Positions 35,545-44,305 of a stretch of DNA of 64,000 nt are shown here, one piece after another. The number at the start of each line of letters is the position of its first letter. Within the stretch, counting starts at the first letter, position 1. The stretch spans positions 1 through 64,000 of the forward strand of contig JBKECP010000019.1 of assembly GCA_047974765.1 (NCBI GenBank), written 5' to 3'. This DNA is from JBKECP01 sp047974765 (lineage in GTDB: Bacteria > Pseudomonadota > Gammaproteobacteria > Pseudomonadales > Halieaceae). The position numbers and the translations under genes are program-made. The notes below the pieces were generated by a model, which made no database searches, was not told the origin of the DNA, and saw only the letters and a program-made list of their open reading frames with translations.

Positions 35545-36426
35545 TTATCTATACACGCCCCGATTGTTGAATTGAGGGGGTTGCGGAGGGTCAAATAGCC
35601 CAAAACTCAGCTTGTTCACCCAGGAGCGCTGCACACCTTCCAGTGTAAAGTCGCTGTTAAAGTCACCCTGCTCATCCAGTGCTGGATGGCTTGGGTAGTT
35701 GCTTGCCAATACCTTGATAGCGTCTTCGGCCAGATCGTTCATGCCCAGCAAAATATAGCCTTGGGCCATTACCGCGAGCCCATCGGGAACGGCGGGCGTG
35801 CGCTGAAAGTTTTCCACGACATAGCGGCCGCGATTGGTGGCCGCCAGATAGGCACCGCGACGGAAATAATAGTTGGCTACGTTAATTTCATGCCGCGCCA
35901 GCAGATTGCGCAGATAAACCATGCGGGCCTTGGCATCGGCGGCGTAGGGACTGTCAGGAAAGCGTGATACCAGCTGTGAAAACTCGCTAAAGGACTCTTT
36001 GGCGAAAGATACGTCCCGTTTGGAATCGTCTGTTGGCAAAAAGCGGGAAAAAATATCCTGGTTGCTGGTGTAGGCGGCCAGCCCCTTCATATAGTAAGCG
36101 TAATCCACATTTGGATGTTGGGGGTGCAGACGAATAAAACGATCTGCCGCCTCTACTGCGGCTTCGTACTCGTAGGCGCCATAATGGGCGTAAATCAACT
36201 CCAGCTGGGCCTGTTCGGCATATTTGCCAAAGGGGTAGCGGGATTCGAGCATCTGCAAGGACTTTACAGCCAGATCAAAACTGCCATTGTCGAGGTAGTC
36301 CTGGGCCTCCTCGTACATCTGCTGTTCGCCGGTTTCGGCGCTGATTTCTGGCGTGTCATTGCCGGAGCAGGCAATAAGCCCGCCCGCCAGCAGGGCGAGA
36401 ATGAGAATTCTGAGAGACTTCAGCAA
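35545..36426 (-). CDS. bamD: Outer-membrane assembly lipoprotein BamD
   Basis: About 293 residues if translation starts at TTG 36426, which gives a compact lipoprotein signal ending in LLAGGLIAC with the lipidated Cys. An in-frame ATG at 36495 would add an unusual 23-residue N-terminus. The mature part consists of TPR repeats, with YEEAQDYLDNGSFDLAVKSL, RYPFGKYAEQAQLELIYAHY and YRRGAY-like segments typical of BamD/ComL. BamD is the essential partner of BamA in outer-membrane protein insertion. rluD is divergent, the usual arrangement in gammaproteobacteria. Confidence 0.92.
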   Translation of the reverse strand: MLKSLRILILALLAGGLIACSGNDTPEISAETGEQQMYEEAQDYLDNGSFDLAVKSLQMLESRYPFGKYAEQAQLELIYAHYGAYEYEAAVEAADRFIRLHPQHPNVDYAYYMKGLAAYTSNQDIFSRFLPTDDSKRDVSFAKESFSEFSQLVSRFPDSPYAADAKARMVYLRNLLARHEINVANYYFRRGAYLAATNRGRYVVENFQRTPAVPDGLAVMAQGYILLGMNDLAEDAIKVLASNYPSHPALDEQGDFNSDFTLEGVQRSWVNKLSFGLFDPPQPPQFNNRGVYR

Positions 36427-36527
36427 GTTGATAACCGTTGACGTGTTAAACTTCAAAGCGCTATTTAACCACAGAGGCGCAGAGCCTGAAACCATGTTCT
36501 GGTGTCTGCATAAAGTGAAGTCAACAC

Positions 36528-37529
36528 ATGGCGATAAAGACAGTGACAGCTGATACCGCAGCCAAACAGATCAGGGCATCCTCTGTAGTGCCGCCGCAAT
36601 TGGACGGTGAACGCCTGGATGCCGCTGCCGCCCGGCTTTTTTGTGACTATTCACGTTCCCGCTTGCAGAGCTGGATCAAGGGTGGTGAGCTATTGCTGGA
36701 TGGCGCACTCTGCCGCTCTCGAGACAAGGTGCGTGAAGGCAGTCGTCTTGAACTTGTTGCTGAATTGGAAGCTGAAGTCAGCTGGCAGGCACAGCCTATT
36801 GCTCTGGATATTCTTCACGAGGATGAGAGTATTATCGTCATCAACAAACCGGCGGGACTGGTGGTGCATCCGGCAGCCGGGCATGCCGATGGTACGCTGG
36901 TCAACGCCCTGCTGGCGCACGCACCGACGATGGCTCAGTTGCCACGGGCGGGTATCGTTCACCGTCTTGATAAAGATACGTCCGGACTGATGGTTGCCGC
37001 CAAGACTCTGCCCGCTCACCATCATCTGGTGACCCAGTTGCAGGCGCGTACAGTCAAACGACAATACAGTGCTGTCTGCGTAGGTGGCCTGACGGGTGGT
37101 GGCACTATTGATGCGCCGATCGGGCGTCACCCCCGGCAGCGCAAGAAAATGGCAGTGCTTGCTGCCGGTGGCAAACATGCTGTCACACACTTTCGCATCG
37201 ACCGGCGCTTTGGTCACCATACCGCCATCGAGGTCTCTCTGGAAACCGGACGAACCCACCAGATACGGGTGCACATGGCTCACCGCCGGTATCCACTGAT
37301 AGGTGATCCGCTTTATGGCGGTCGTCCGCGTATTCCTGCGGGGGCGTCGGTGATACTGATCGGGGCACTCAGAGCTTTTTCGCGGCAGGCTCTACACGCT
37401 CGCAGACTGGGGCTGGAACATCCGGTAAGCGGTCAACATCTGCTGTTTGAATGCGAATTGCCTGCGGATATGCAGCAATTGCTGACGGTGCTTGAGTGTG
37501 AAGATTCAGAGCCCGGCATCGATATTTGA
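36528..37529 (+). CDS. rluD: 23S rRNA pseudouridine synthase
   Basis: 333 residues. An N-terminal S4 RNA-binding domain (GERLDAAAARLFCDYSRSRL) is followed by the pseudouridine synthase domain with the catalytic Asp in GIVHRLDKDTSGLMV, then GRTHQIRVHMAH. RluD modifies U1911, U1915 and U1917 in helix 69 of 23S rRNA. The divergent bamD and the downstream pgeF and clpB reproduce the order common in gammaproteobacteria. Confidence 0.94.
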   Translation: MAIKTVTADTAAKQIRASSVVPPQLDGERLDAAAARLFCDYSRSRLQSWIKGGELLLDGALCRSRDKVREGSRLELVAELEAEVSWQAQPIALDILHEDESIIVINKPAGLVVHPAAGHADGTLVNALLAHAPTMAQLPRAGIVHRLDKDTSGLMVAAKTLPAHHHLVTQLQARTVKRQYSAVCVGGLTGGGTIDAPIGRHPRQRKKMAVLAAGGKHAVTHFRIDRRFGHHTAIEVSLETGRTHQIRVHMAHRRYPLIGDPLYGGRPRIPAGASVILIGALRAFSRQALHARRLGLEHPVSGQHLLFECELPADMQQLLTVLECEDSEPGIDI

Positions 37530-37544
37530 TTTGCCTATCCGTGA

Positions 37545-38321
37545 GTGAAACCTGTGTCTGAATACATTATTCCTGACTGGCCTGCACCTGAGGGTATTCT
37601 TGCTCTTGGCAGCCTGCGTACAGGCGGTGTCAGCCTGCCGCCTTTTGACAGCCTTAATCTGGGCCTGCATGTTGGCGATGACAGTGCCGCCGTGTTGGCC
37701 AACCGGGCGCGGCTGGGCCGCTATCTGCCGGGAGCAAATGTCGTGCAGTGGCTTAATCAGGTGCATGGCACGCGCTGTGTCCCGGCCAGTGTTCAGGGGC
37801 AGGCTCTGGAGGCCGATGCCTGTTGGACGCAGGATAGGGGACTGGCCTGTGCGGTGATGAGCGCCGACTGTCTGCCTGTGTTGCTCTGCGATCGTCGTGG
37901 CTCTGTTGTTGCCGCCGCTCACGCCGGTTGGCGCGGGCTTGTTAATGGCGTACTGGAATCAGTGATTGGGGCCATGTCCGTTGCGCCTGCTGAATTGATG
38001 GCCTGGTTCGGTCCGGCCATTGGACCACAGGCTTTTGAGGTGGGAGCAGAGGTGCGTACGGCTTTTCTGGCCACCGACCCGGGTACGAAGGAGCACACAG
38101 GCAAAGACCAGGCGCTGGTGGCTTGCTTCCGTGAGGCAGGCCGCCCCGATCACTATCTGGCCGATTTGCGGGGGCTGGCTCGATGGCGTCTGCAGCGACT
38201 GGGTGTAAAGGCCATCTACGGAGCTGATGACTGTACTTTCAGTCAGCCTGAACGCTTCTTTTCCTACCGTCGGGATGGCCGTACTGGCCGTATGGCCTCT
38301 CTGATCTGGCTGGTAGGCTGA
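37545..38321 (+). CDS. pgeF: Purine nucleoside phosphorylase / laccase-like protein YfiH
   Basis: 258 residues from GTG 37545; a GTG at 37554 is equally plausible. It matches the YfiH/LACC1 family: TGGVS near the N-terminus, NQVHGTRC, ADCLPVLLCDRRG, AAHAGWRGLVNGVL and GPAIGPQAFEVG. The metal-binding His/Cys/His pattern (QVHG, DC, HAGWRG) is intact. The family was long called 'polyphenol oxidase'; members have purine nucleoside phosphorylase and adenosine deaminase activities. It starts 16 bp after rluD. Confidence 0.9.
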   Translation: MKPVSEYIIPDWPAPEGILALGSLRTGGVSLPPFDSLNLGLHVGDDSAAVLANRARLGRYLPGANVVQWLNQVHGTRCVPASVQGQALEADACWTQDRGLACAVMSADCLPVLLCDRRGSVVAAAHAGWRGLVNGVLESVIGAMSVAPAELMAWFGPAIGPQAFEVGAEVRTAFLATDPGTKEHTGKDQALVACFREAGRPDHYLADLRGLARWRLQRLGVKAIYGADDCTFSQPERFFSYRRDGRTGRMASLIWLVG

Positions 38322-38390
38322 ATGAAATAACCTGTGCATTTTAAGCATCACCTCAAGTGGTTTTGTGGCCTTCCACGTAGTCTGTTTCCA

Positions 38391-38417
38391 CTTGAAAATC
38401 AGCTTTTTGATCCCCAT
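38391..38417 (+). promoter_or_regulatory. Sigma-32 heat-shock promoter of clpB
   Basis: CTTGAA (38391-38396) and CCCCAT (38412-38417) with a 15-bp spacer (14 bp if the -35 is written CTTGAAA) match the sigma-32 consensus essentially perfectly. It lies 63 bp before the clpB ATG. Confidence 0.85.
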
Positions 38418-38479
38418 CACATCTCCAGATATTTTGCAACTGTCTGTGCCTGAGTGCGCGGGTGAAGGAGAGAATCGCA

Positions 38480-41059
38480 ATGAGAATGGACAAACTGACC
38501 AACCAGCTGCAGAGCGCACTGGCCGATGCTCAGTCGATGGCACTGGGGCGGGATCACAATTTTATCGAGCCGGTCCACCTGCTGGCGGCCTTGTTGAATC
38601 AGCAGGGTGGCTCGGCACGTCCCCTGTTGCAGCGTGCGGGCGCCAACCTGAACAGCCTGGCCAGCCGGGTGGATGCAACGCTGGATGCACTGCCGACGGT
38701 GAGTGGCACCGATGGTGGTGATGTGCATATATCGCAGGATCTGGGACGGGTGCTGAATCTGTCTGACAAGCTCGCCCAGAAGGGCGGTGATGCCTATATT
38801 TCCAGTGAAATCACCTTGCAGGCACTGCTGGAGAGTAAATCTGTGGCCGCCGATCTGCTGCGCGAGGCCGGTGTCACCGCCGACAGTCTCAAACAGGCCA
38901 TTGCCGAGGTGCGCGGCGGTGAGGGGGTCAACAGCCCGCAGGCGGAGGAGTCCCGCCAGGCGCTGGACAAGTACACCATCGACCTGACCGCGCGCGCCGA
39001 ACAGGGCAAGCTCGACCCGGTAATTGGTCGTGATGATGAAATCCGCCGCACCATCCAGGTATTGCAGCGCCGCACCAAGAACAACCCGGTGCTGATTGGT
39101 GAACCCGGTGTTGGTAAGACAGCGATTATAGAGGGTCTGGCCCAGCGGGTGATCAATGGCGAAGTACCGGAAGGCCTGAAGGACAAGCGTATTCTGTCGC
39201 TGGATCTGGGCGCACTGCTGGCCGGTGCCAAGTTTCGCGGCGACTTTGAAGAGCGTCTGAAGGCAGTGCTCAACGAGTTGTCCAAACAGGAAGGCCGCAT
39301 CATTCTGTTTATCGATGAGCTGCACACTATGGTTGGCGCAGGTAAGGCTGAGGGTTCGATGGACGCGGGCAATATGCTTAAACCTGCACTGGCCCGCGGT
39401 GAGTTGCACTGCGTGGGTGCAACCACCCTCGACGAATACCGCCAGCACCTGGAGAAGGATGCCGCCCTCGAACGCCGCTTCCAGAAGGTGCTGGTGAACG
39501 AGCCCAACGAAGAGGACACTATCGCCATCCTGCGCGGCCTGAAGGAGCGCTACGAGGTGCACCACGGTGTCGATATCAGCGACAGCGCCATTATCGCCGC
39601 CGCCAGGCTGTCCCAGCGTTATATCACTGACCGCCAGCTGCCGGACAAGGCGATCGATCTGATCGATGAGGCGGCCAGTCGTATTCGCATGGAGATTGAC
39701 TCTAAACCGGAGGTTATGGACAAGCTTGAACGGCGGTTGATCCAGCTCAAGATCGAGCGCGAGGCGGTCAAGAAAGACAAGGACCCGGCCTCCAGCAAAC
39801 AGCTCGACCACCTCAACACCGAGATCGACAAGGTGGAGCGGGAATACTCCGACCTGGAGGAAGTGTGGAAGGCCGAAAAAGCCTCTTTGCAAGGTGCTGC
39901 TCACATCAGGAGCGAGCTGGAACAGGTCAGGCTGGAACTGGAAAATGCCCGCCGGGCAGGTGATTTGACCCGCATGTCGGAGTTGCAGTACGGCCGTATT
40001 CCGGAGTTGGAAAAACAGTTGGTGACGGCCAGTGAGGCGGAAAACAGCGAGCGCAACCTGCTGCGCAACAAAGTTACGGACGAAGAAGTGGCAGAAGTGG
40101 TATCCCGCTGGACCGGTATTCCCATCGCCAAAATGCTCGAAGGTGACCGCGAAAAACTGCTGCGCATGGAGAGCGAACTGCATGCGCGGGTGGTCGGTCA
40201 GGACGAGGCGGTGGTGGCGGTCAGCAATGCCGTACGTCGCTCGCGGGCGGGACTGTCTGACCCCAACCGGCCCAATGGCTCCTTTCTCTTCCTCGGTCCC
40301 ACTGGTGTTGGCAAGACCGAGCTGTGCAAGGCGCTGGCCGAATTCCTGTTCGACTCCGAACAGGCGATGGTGCGGGTGGATATGTCCGAATTTATGGAGA
40401 AGCACTCGGTGGCCCGGCTGATCGGCGCGCCCCCCGGCTACGTTGGTTACGAGGAGGGCGGTTATCTGACTGAAGCGGTGCGTCGTCGGCCCTATTCGCT
40501 GCTGCTGCTGGATGAAGTCGAAAAAGCCCACCCGGATGTATTCAACATCCTGCTGCAGGTGCTCGAAGACGGTCGCCTGACCGACGGTCAGGGGCGGACA
40601 GTGGATTTTCGCAATACGGTGGTAGTGATGACCTCCAACCTCGGCTCTGACCTGATTCAGGAAATGACCGCCAGCGGTGATTACGAATCTATGAAAAAGG
40701 CTGTGATGACTGTGGTCGGCCAGCACTTCAGGCCGGAATTCATCAACCGCGTGGACGAGACGGTGGTCTTCCATCCGCTGGCCCGGGAGCAGATTCGCGG
40801 CATTGCCGACATCCAGCTGGCCGACCTGTGCCAGCGCCTGCAGGAGCGGGAGCTGGGCCTTGAGATCAGCGAGGCCTTTATGCTCCATCTGTGCGAGGTG
40901 GGCTTTGACCCGATCTATGGCGCCCGACCGCTCAAGCGGGCCATCCAGCAGGAGCTGGAAAACCCGCTGGCCCAGCGTATTCTGGCTGGCGAGTTTAACC
41001 CTGGGCAGGTAATTGAAGTCGATTTGCAGAATCAGCAGACTACATTCGGATCGCGCTGA
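38480..41059 (+). CDS. clpB: ATP-dependent disaggregase ClpB
   Basis: 859 residues from ATG 38480, chosen because GAAGGAG precedes it and MRMDKLTNQLQSALADAQS aligns with the E. coli start. The N-domain (1-150) is followed by AAA+ module 1 (Walker A GEPGVGKTA near 208), the coiled-coil middle domain (about 400-530) that distinguishes ClpB from ClpA/ClpC, and AAA+ module 2 (Walker A GPTGVGKTELCKALAEF near 605). It re-solubilises aggregated proteins together with DnaK. Regulation by sigma-32 is visible in the upstream promoter. Confidence 0.97.
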   Translation: MRMDKLTNQLQSALADAQSMALGRDHNFIEPVHLLAALLNQQGGSARPLLQRAGANLNSLASRVDATLDALPTVSGTDGGDVHISQDLGRVLNLSDKLAQKGGDAYISSEITLQALLESKSVAADLLREAGVTADSLKQAIAEVRGGEGVNSPQAEESRQALDKYTIDLTARAEQGKLDPVIGRDDEIRRTIQVLQRRTKNNPVLIGEPGVGKTAIIEGLAQRVINGEVPEGLKDKRILSLDLGALLAGAKFRGDFEERLKAVLNELSKQEGRIILFIDELHTMVGAGKAEGSMDAGNMLKPALARGELHCVGATTLDEYRQHLEKDAALERRFQKVLVNEPNEEDTIAILRGLKERYEVHHGVDISDSAIIAAARLSQRYITDRQLPDKAIDLIDEAASRIRMEIDSKPEVMDKLERRLIQLKIEREAVKKDKDPASSKQLDHLNTEIDKVEREYSDLEEVWKAEKASLQGAAHIRSELEQVRLELENARRAGDLTRMSELQYGRIPELEKQLVTASEAENSERNLLRNKVTDEEVAEVVSRWTGIPIAKMLEGDREKLLRMESELHARVVGQDEAVVAVSNAVRRSRAGLSDPNRPNGSFLFLGPTGVGKTELCKALAEFLFDSEQAMVRVDMSEFMEKHSVARLIGAPPGYVGYEEGGYLTEAVRRRPYSLLLLDEVEKAHPDVFNILLQVLEDGRLTDGQGRTVDFRNTVVVMTSNLGSDLIQEMTASGDYESMKKAVMTVVGQHFRPEFINRVDETVVFHPLAREQIRGIADIQLADLCQRLQERELGLEISEAFMLHLCEVGFDPIYGARPLKRAIQQELENPLAQRILAGEFNPGQVIEVDLQNQQTTFGSR

Positions 41060-41452
41060 GCCTGAAAATAAAGCGGCCTGTATCATCCTGTGCATAGTGA
41101 TTGAAAGTACACAGCGCACGCTCTGGTTGAGCGTTGATTGATGGTTTTCATCACTGTGCGCAGGGTGGTGGTCATAATACTTACAGACATACATACCAAA
41201 AAGTTGTTGTCACAATCTTTTTGGTATGTGATTTTGAGCGCTATATAAGGTATTGCGGATGGCATTTTTCAATTAATAGACGTGTGCCTCAGCAGGTCGG
41301 CCAATTCGCTTGGTAGAATCAACTTCAACACAATGCTTATGTTCCCTATACTTGGGTATCTTTGATGGCTGATGACGGTCTGTCAGTGATATCAGTGTCA
41401 GTGAGCGGAGTTTTTCGGGCCATTTTTTTATTTGCAAGAATCAGGATGATTA
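41060..41452. other. 393-bp intergenic region
   Basis: No gene was recognised. It contains one long hairpin (annotated separately) and is AT-rich towards its right end. It marks the change from housekeeping genes to the envelope-modification island. Confidence 0.5.
41191..41229. repeat. 13-bp perfect inverted repeat
   Basis: ACATACCAAAAAG (41191-41203) and CTTTTTGGTATGT (41217-41229) are exact complements around a 13-base loop. The stem is AT-rich and not followed by a T run, so it is a weak terminator candidate; a regulator-binding site is also possible. Confidence 0.6.
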
Positions 41453-42415
41453 ATGCTGGACGTTTTTTTCACTATAGATGTAGAAATATGGTGTGATGGC
41501 TGGATTAATATTGATGAAAAATTTCCGGCTGCCTTTGATAGATATATAAATGGCCATACTGCTAATGGTGATTTCGGGCTTCACTACCAATTGCAAGTAT
41601 TGTCTGAATACGGATTGGTCAGCACATGCTTTGTTGAACCATTGTTCTCTGCCCGCTTTGGTCAGGCACCACTGGAAGATATCGTCGGGTTAATTCAGGA
41701 TGCCGGCCATGAAGTTCAATTGCATTTACATACAGAGTGGGTTGATGAGGCGCGACCCCCGCTGCCCATCAACAGTGAAAGAAAAAGGCAGCATATGCTG
41801 CATTATTCACTGGAAGAACAAAACAGCCTGATTGGCATAGGCAAAGCCTTACTTAAAAAAGCAGGTAGCCGGGAAATTACAGCGTTTCGTGCAGGCAGCT
41901 TTGGTTTTAACAGGGACACTCTGAAAGCACTCGCAGCCAATAACATCATATTTGACAGCAGTTACAATGCCACCATGTTTGGTCCGCAAAGTGGTATTTC
42001 TGAAAATGCCCTGGCGACGCAGCCTTTTGTGTGTGAGGGAATAGTAGAGTATCCCATGGCTGTGTTTAATGATGGCCTGGGCAAGTTGAGGCATTTGCAG
42101 CTTACTGCCTGCTCTTCTGCTGAGATGCAGTCGGTGTTATGGCAGGCTCACAAAACGGGCTGTCAATCCATTGTTATATTGTCACATAACTTTGAGTTGA
42201 TGAACGCAAGACAAAATCGTGCAGATAAAGTGGTTATTAATCGTCTGAAAGATCTTTGTCGATTTCTGGATCAGCATAGAGATATCTTCAATTGTCGGGG
42301 TTTTCTGGACCTTCCGCGCACGACCATAACCTCCCAGCCTGCTATTTCAAAAGCGCCTGTTTTTAGTACTGGCAAGCGATTATTCGAGCAGGCATTAAGA
42401 AGGGTTTATCAATGA
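41453..42415 (+). CDS. Polysaccharide deacetylase family protein
   Basis: 320 residues, no signal peptide. FFTIDVEIWCDGW (about 5-17) has the TxDxE pattern of the deacetylase motif 1, VQLHLHTEW carries the metal-binding His pair, and AFRAGSFGFNRDTLKAL matches motif 3 (RxG.F). This is the NodB-homology fold of cytoplasmic or glycan-modifying deacetylases. It would remove acetyl groups from a sugar during envelope glycan synthesis, but the substrate is unknown. AGGA precedes the ATG. The next gene overlaps by 4 bp (ATGA), so they form an operon. Confidence 0.8.
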   Translation: MLDVFFTIDVEIWCDGWINIDEKFPAAFDRYINGHTANGDFGLHYQLQVLSEYGLVSTCFVEPLFSARFGQAPLEDIVGLIQDAGHEVQLHLHTEWVDEARPPLPINSERKRQHMLHYSLEEQNSLIGIGKALLKKAGSREITAFRAGSFGFNRDTLKALAANNIIFDSSYNATMFGPQSGISENALATQPFVCEGIVEYPMAVFNDGLGKLRHLQLTACSSAEMQSVLWQAHKTGCQSIVILSHNFELMNARQNRADKVVINRLKDLCRFLDQHRDIFNCRGFLDLPRTTITSQPAISKAPVFSTGKRLFEQALRRVYQ

Positions 42416-43350
42416 CGAAGTGGTTACAAAAAAAAGTTTCACTTAAATACCAGTTGAGTGATTTTACAATAGCTTCGGCTACGCTGAAGCTGGAGTGCTA
42501 TAGTGCCAATCCGCTTGATGATGCGCCGTTGGACCTGGAACAGTTAACTTTACCACCGAAGGAAGATGACAGTCAGGGCTTTCTGCTGCACTCGCAGCCT
42601 GTTCAGCCTGGACAGGCTAAGATCAGGCGTTGCCAGGGGCTGATTTATTATTTGCCGCAGCAATATAAGCATTGTTTTATTAATATGCGACAGTCTTTTG
42701 AAGACTACAAGAGCAAGTTTTCATCAAAAACCCGTTCAACCATCAATAGGAAAGTAAAAAAGTTCGCCAAGCATAGCGGCGGCACTATAAATTGGAAGAG
42801 CTATAAAACTGAACAACAGCTGGCTGAATTTTTTGATCTGGCAAGAGAGGTGTCCAGACTGACATACCAGGAAAAATTACTGGATGCCGGATTGCCTGAC
42901 TCGCAGGAGTTTATTCAGCAGGCCATATGTCGGGCCAAAGAAGATGGTATTAGAGCGTTTATTCTTTTTGATGGTCAGCGCCCGGTATCTTATCTTTATT
43001 TGCCAATTAAAGATGAAGTGCTGATTTATGCCTACCTGGGATATGACCCTGAGTATATGAAGCTTTCGGTTGGAACCGTGTTGCAATGGCTGGCAATGGA
43101 GGAGTTGTTTTTGGAGGGCCGTTTTCTGGCTTTTGATTTTACTGAGGGTGAGTCGCCGCATAAGCTGTTGTTTAGTACCGACATTGTTTCCTGCGCAAAT
43201 ATTTATATTCTGCATTCATCATTCAGAAATTCGTTTTTGGTTTATGTTCATCTGATGTTGAATAAATTTTCCACCTGGCTGGGCAATATTCTTGAGAGGT
43301 GGGGAATAAAAGCAAAAATAAGGCGCTTTATTCGGTTTTCGGGTAAATAA
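42412..43350 (+). CDS. GNAT/FemAB-like acyltransferase, possibly glycan-modifying
   Basis: 312 residues. The pattern YKSKFSSKTRSTINRKVKKF followed by ISYLYLP-type strands (RPVSYLYLPIKDEVLIYAYLGYD) and FDFTEGESPHKLLFS near residue 240 is typical of the CelD/BioF2-like and FemAB-like acetyltransferase fold seen in exopolysaccharide clusters. A C-terminal basic tail may touch the membrane. The N-terminal 100 residues are less clear. It overlaps the deacetylase gene and is followed by another GNAT gene after 4 bp. The donor and acceptor cannot be inferred. Confidence 0.65.
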   Translation: MTKWLQKKVSLKYQLSDFTIASATLKLECYSANPLDDAPLDLEQLTLPPKEDDSQGFLLHSQPVQPGQAKIRRCQGLIYYLPQQYKHCFINMRQSFEDYKSKFSSKTRSTINRKVKKFAKHSGGTINWKSYKTEQQLAEFFDLAREVSRLTYQEKLLDAGLPDSQEFIQQAICRAKEDGIRAFILFDGQRPVSYLYLPIKDEVLIYAYLGYDPEYMKLSVGTVLQWLAMEELFLEGRFLAFDFTEGESPHKLLFSTDIVSCANIYILHSSFRNSFLVYVHLMLNKFSTWLGNILERWGIKAKIRRFIRFSGK

Positions 43351-43354
43351 AAAT

Positions 43355-43918
43355 ATGGAAATTTTTAAAAAAACCTTACGCTTTTTACTTGGCGAATATT
43401 CTGTTTATTTTATTTATGCAAGTCCGGATGGTAAAAAAAATGATGCTCTTGTAGCTGAAAATCCTGCCGTAATAGTAAAGATGGTTAATCCCAGTGAGTT
43501 GTTGCAGTGTGAGAGTTTACAGCTTCAGAATCAGTCAGGTTATATGGGTGATGAGTCCATAGCCTATGGTTGCTGGCTGAATAATGATTTGGTGGCTGTT
43601 TGCTTTTATTGGTTTGGAAGGCGGTATGCTACAAGAAATTTCTGGCCACTTAAACAGCAGGAAGCAAAACTTGTGCAGATAATTTGTTCAGAAAAAAGTC
43701 GGGGTCAGGGGGCTGCAACTGCCTTGATTACAGCATCGACCAGGGAGTTGACTTCTGTTTCTGGAAATGGCGGTTTTGCAAGACTGTATGCAAGGATCTG
43801 GCACTCAAATACGCCGTCTGTGCGTGCATTTGAGAAGTCCGGATGGCGTCGTATTGCCACGATACTTGAAATCAATCCCTTAAGACGTAAACGGCCTTTG
43901 CGGATAAAATTCAAATGA
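43355..43918 (+). CDS. GNAT family acetyltransferase
   Basis: 187 residues. The acetyl-CoA-binding motif A is recognisable as QIICSEKSRGQGAATALI, followed by YARIWHSNTPSVRAFEKSGW, the usual C-terminal GNAT strand-helix. The first 70 residues are AT-rich and basic. It starts 4 bp after the previous gene, with no clear ribosome-binding site except TAAAAAT. A hairpin terminator follows at 43941. The role is likely in the same envelope-modification pathway, by position only. Confidence 0.7.
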   Translation: MEIFKKTLRFLLGEYSVYFIYASPDGKKNDALVAENPAVIVKMVNPSELLQCESLQLQNQSGYMGDESIAYGCWLNNDLVAVCFYWFGRRYATRNFWPLKQQEAKLVQIICSEKSRGQGAATALITASTRELTSVSGNGGFARLYARIWHSNTPSVRAFEKSGWRRIATILEINPLRRKRPLRIKFK

Positions 43919-43927
43919 CGATGCAAT

Positions 43928-44113
43928 ATGTTGTTAGGGAAAATTAGCCCGGCAAGCATTTAGTCGGGCTAATTTGCAGTGCATGGATGTACCGACGCTG
44001 GTTGTTTTGGGCAGCGAGAGCCCTATAAAATCAAGGGATTTTGAAAATTTCACGGATTTAAGCGGACAAAATTAAATAGATCAATGAGATTTATTTAATT
44101 GACAGGTTGACAA
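43928..44113 (+). repeat. Hairpin repeat family B, copy a
   Basis: About 185 bp of clustered inverted repeats. The first hairpin, AAATTAGCCCG and its complement (43941-43951/43965-43975), probably also terminates the GNAT operon. Then come GCATGGATGTACC, CCCTATAAAATCAAGGG and a stem AATTAAATAGATC/GATTTATTTAATT around AATGA. Order and sequence match copy d at 54340 in the same orientation. Copy b at 45380 is its inverted relative. Confidence 0.75.
43941..43975 (+). terminator. Probable intrinsic terminator of the deacetylase-GNAT operon
   Basis: An 11-bp perfect stem with a 13-base loop, ending in TTT, 22 bp after the GNAT stop. It is also the first module of repeat B copy a. Confidence 0.6.
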
Positions 44114-44305
44114 CAAAGTAAGCGCTGCTGAAAAGTGACTTGAGAGACAGCCCGTGTCTGATTGTGTGAAAACAATAATTATGACTTGACCCGCAGGGTT
44201 GTATTGAACAAAAGTATTTGAGTGTTTTCTGCAAATTGCCCGGGGCTTTGCTTCAGTCAGGTTGAAAACTCACAGGAAGTGCAAACATTACAGGGAAGTA
44301 CCATT

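Noticed and set aside
38417..41194. A 925-codon open frame on the minus strand opposite clpB
   Set aside because: The + strand encodes a complete ClpB with all motifs; the antisense frame is a by-product of high third-position G/C and matches nothing recognisable.
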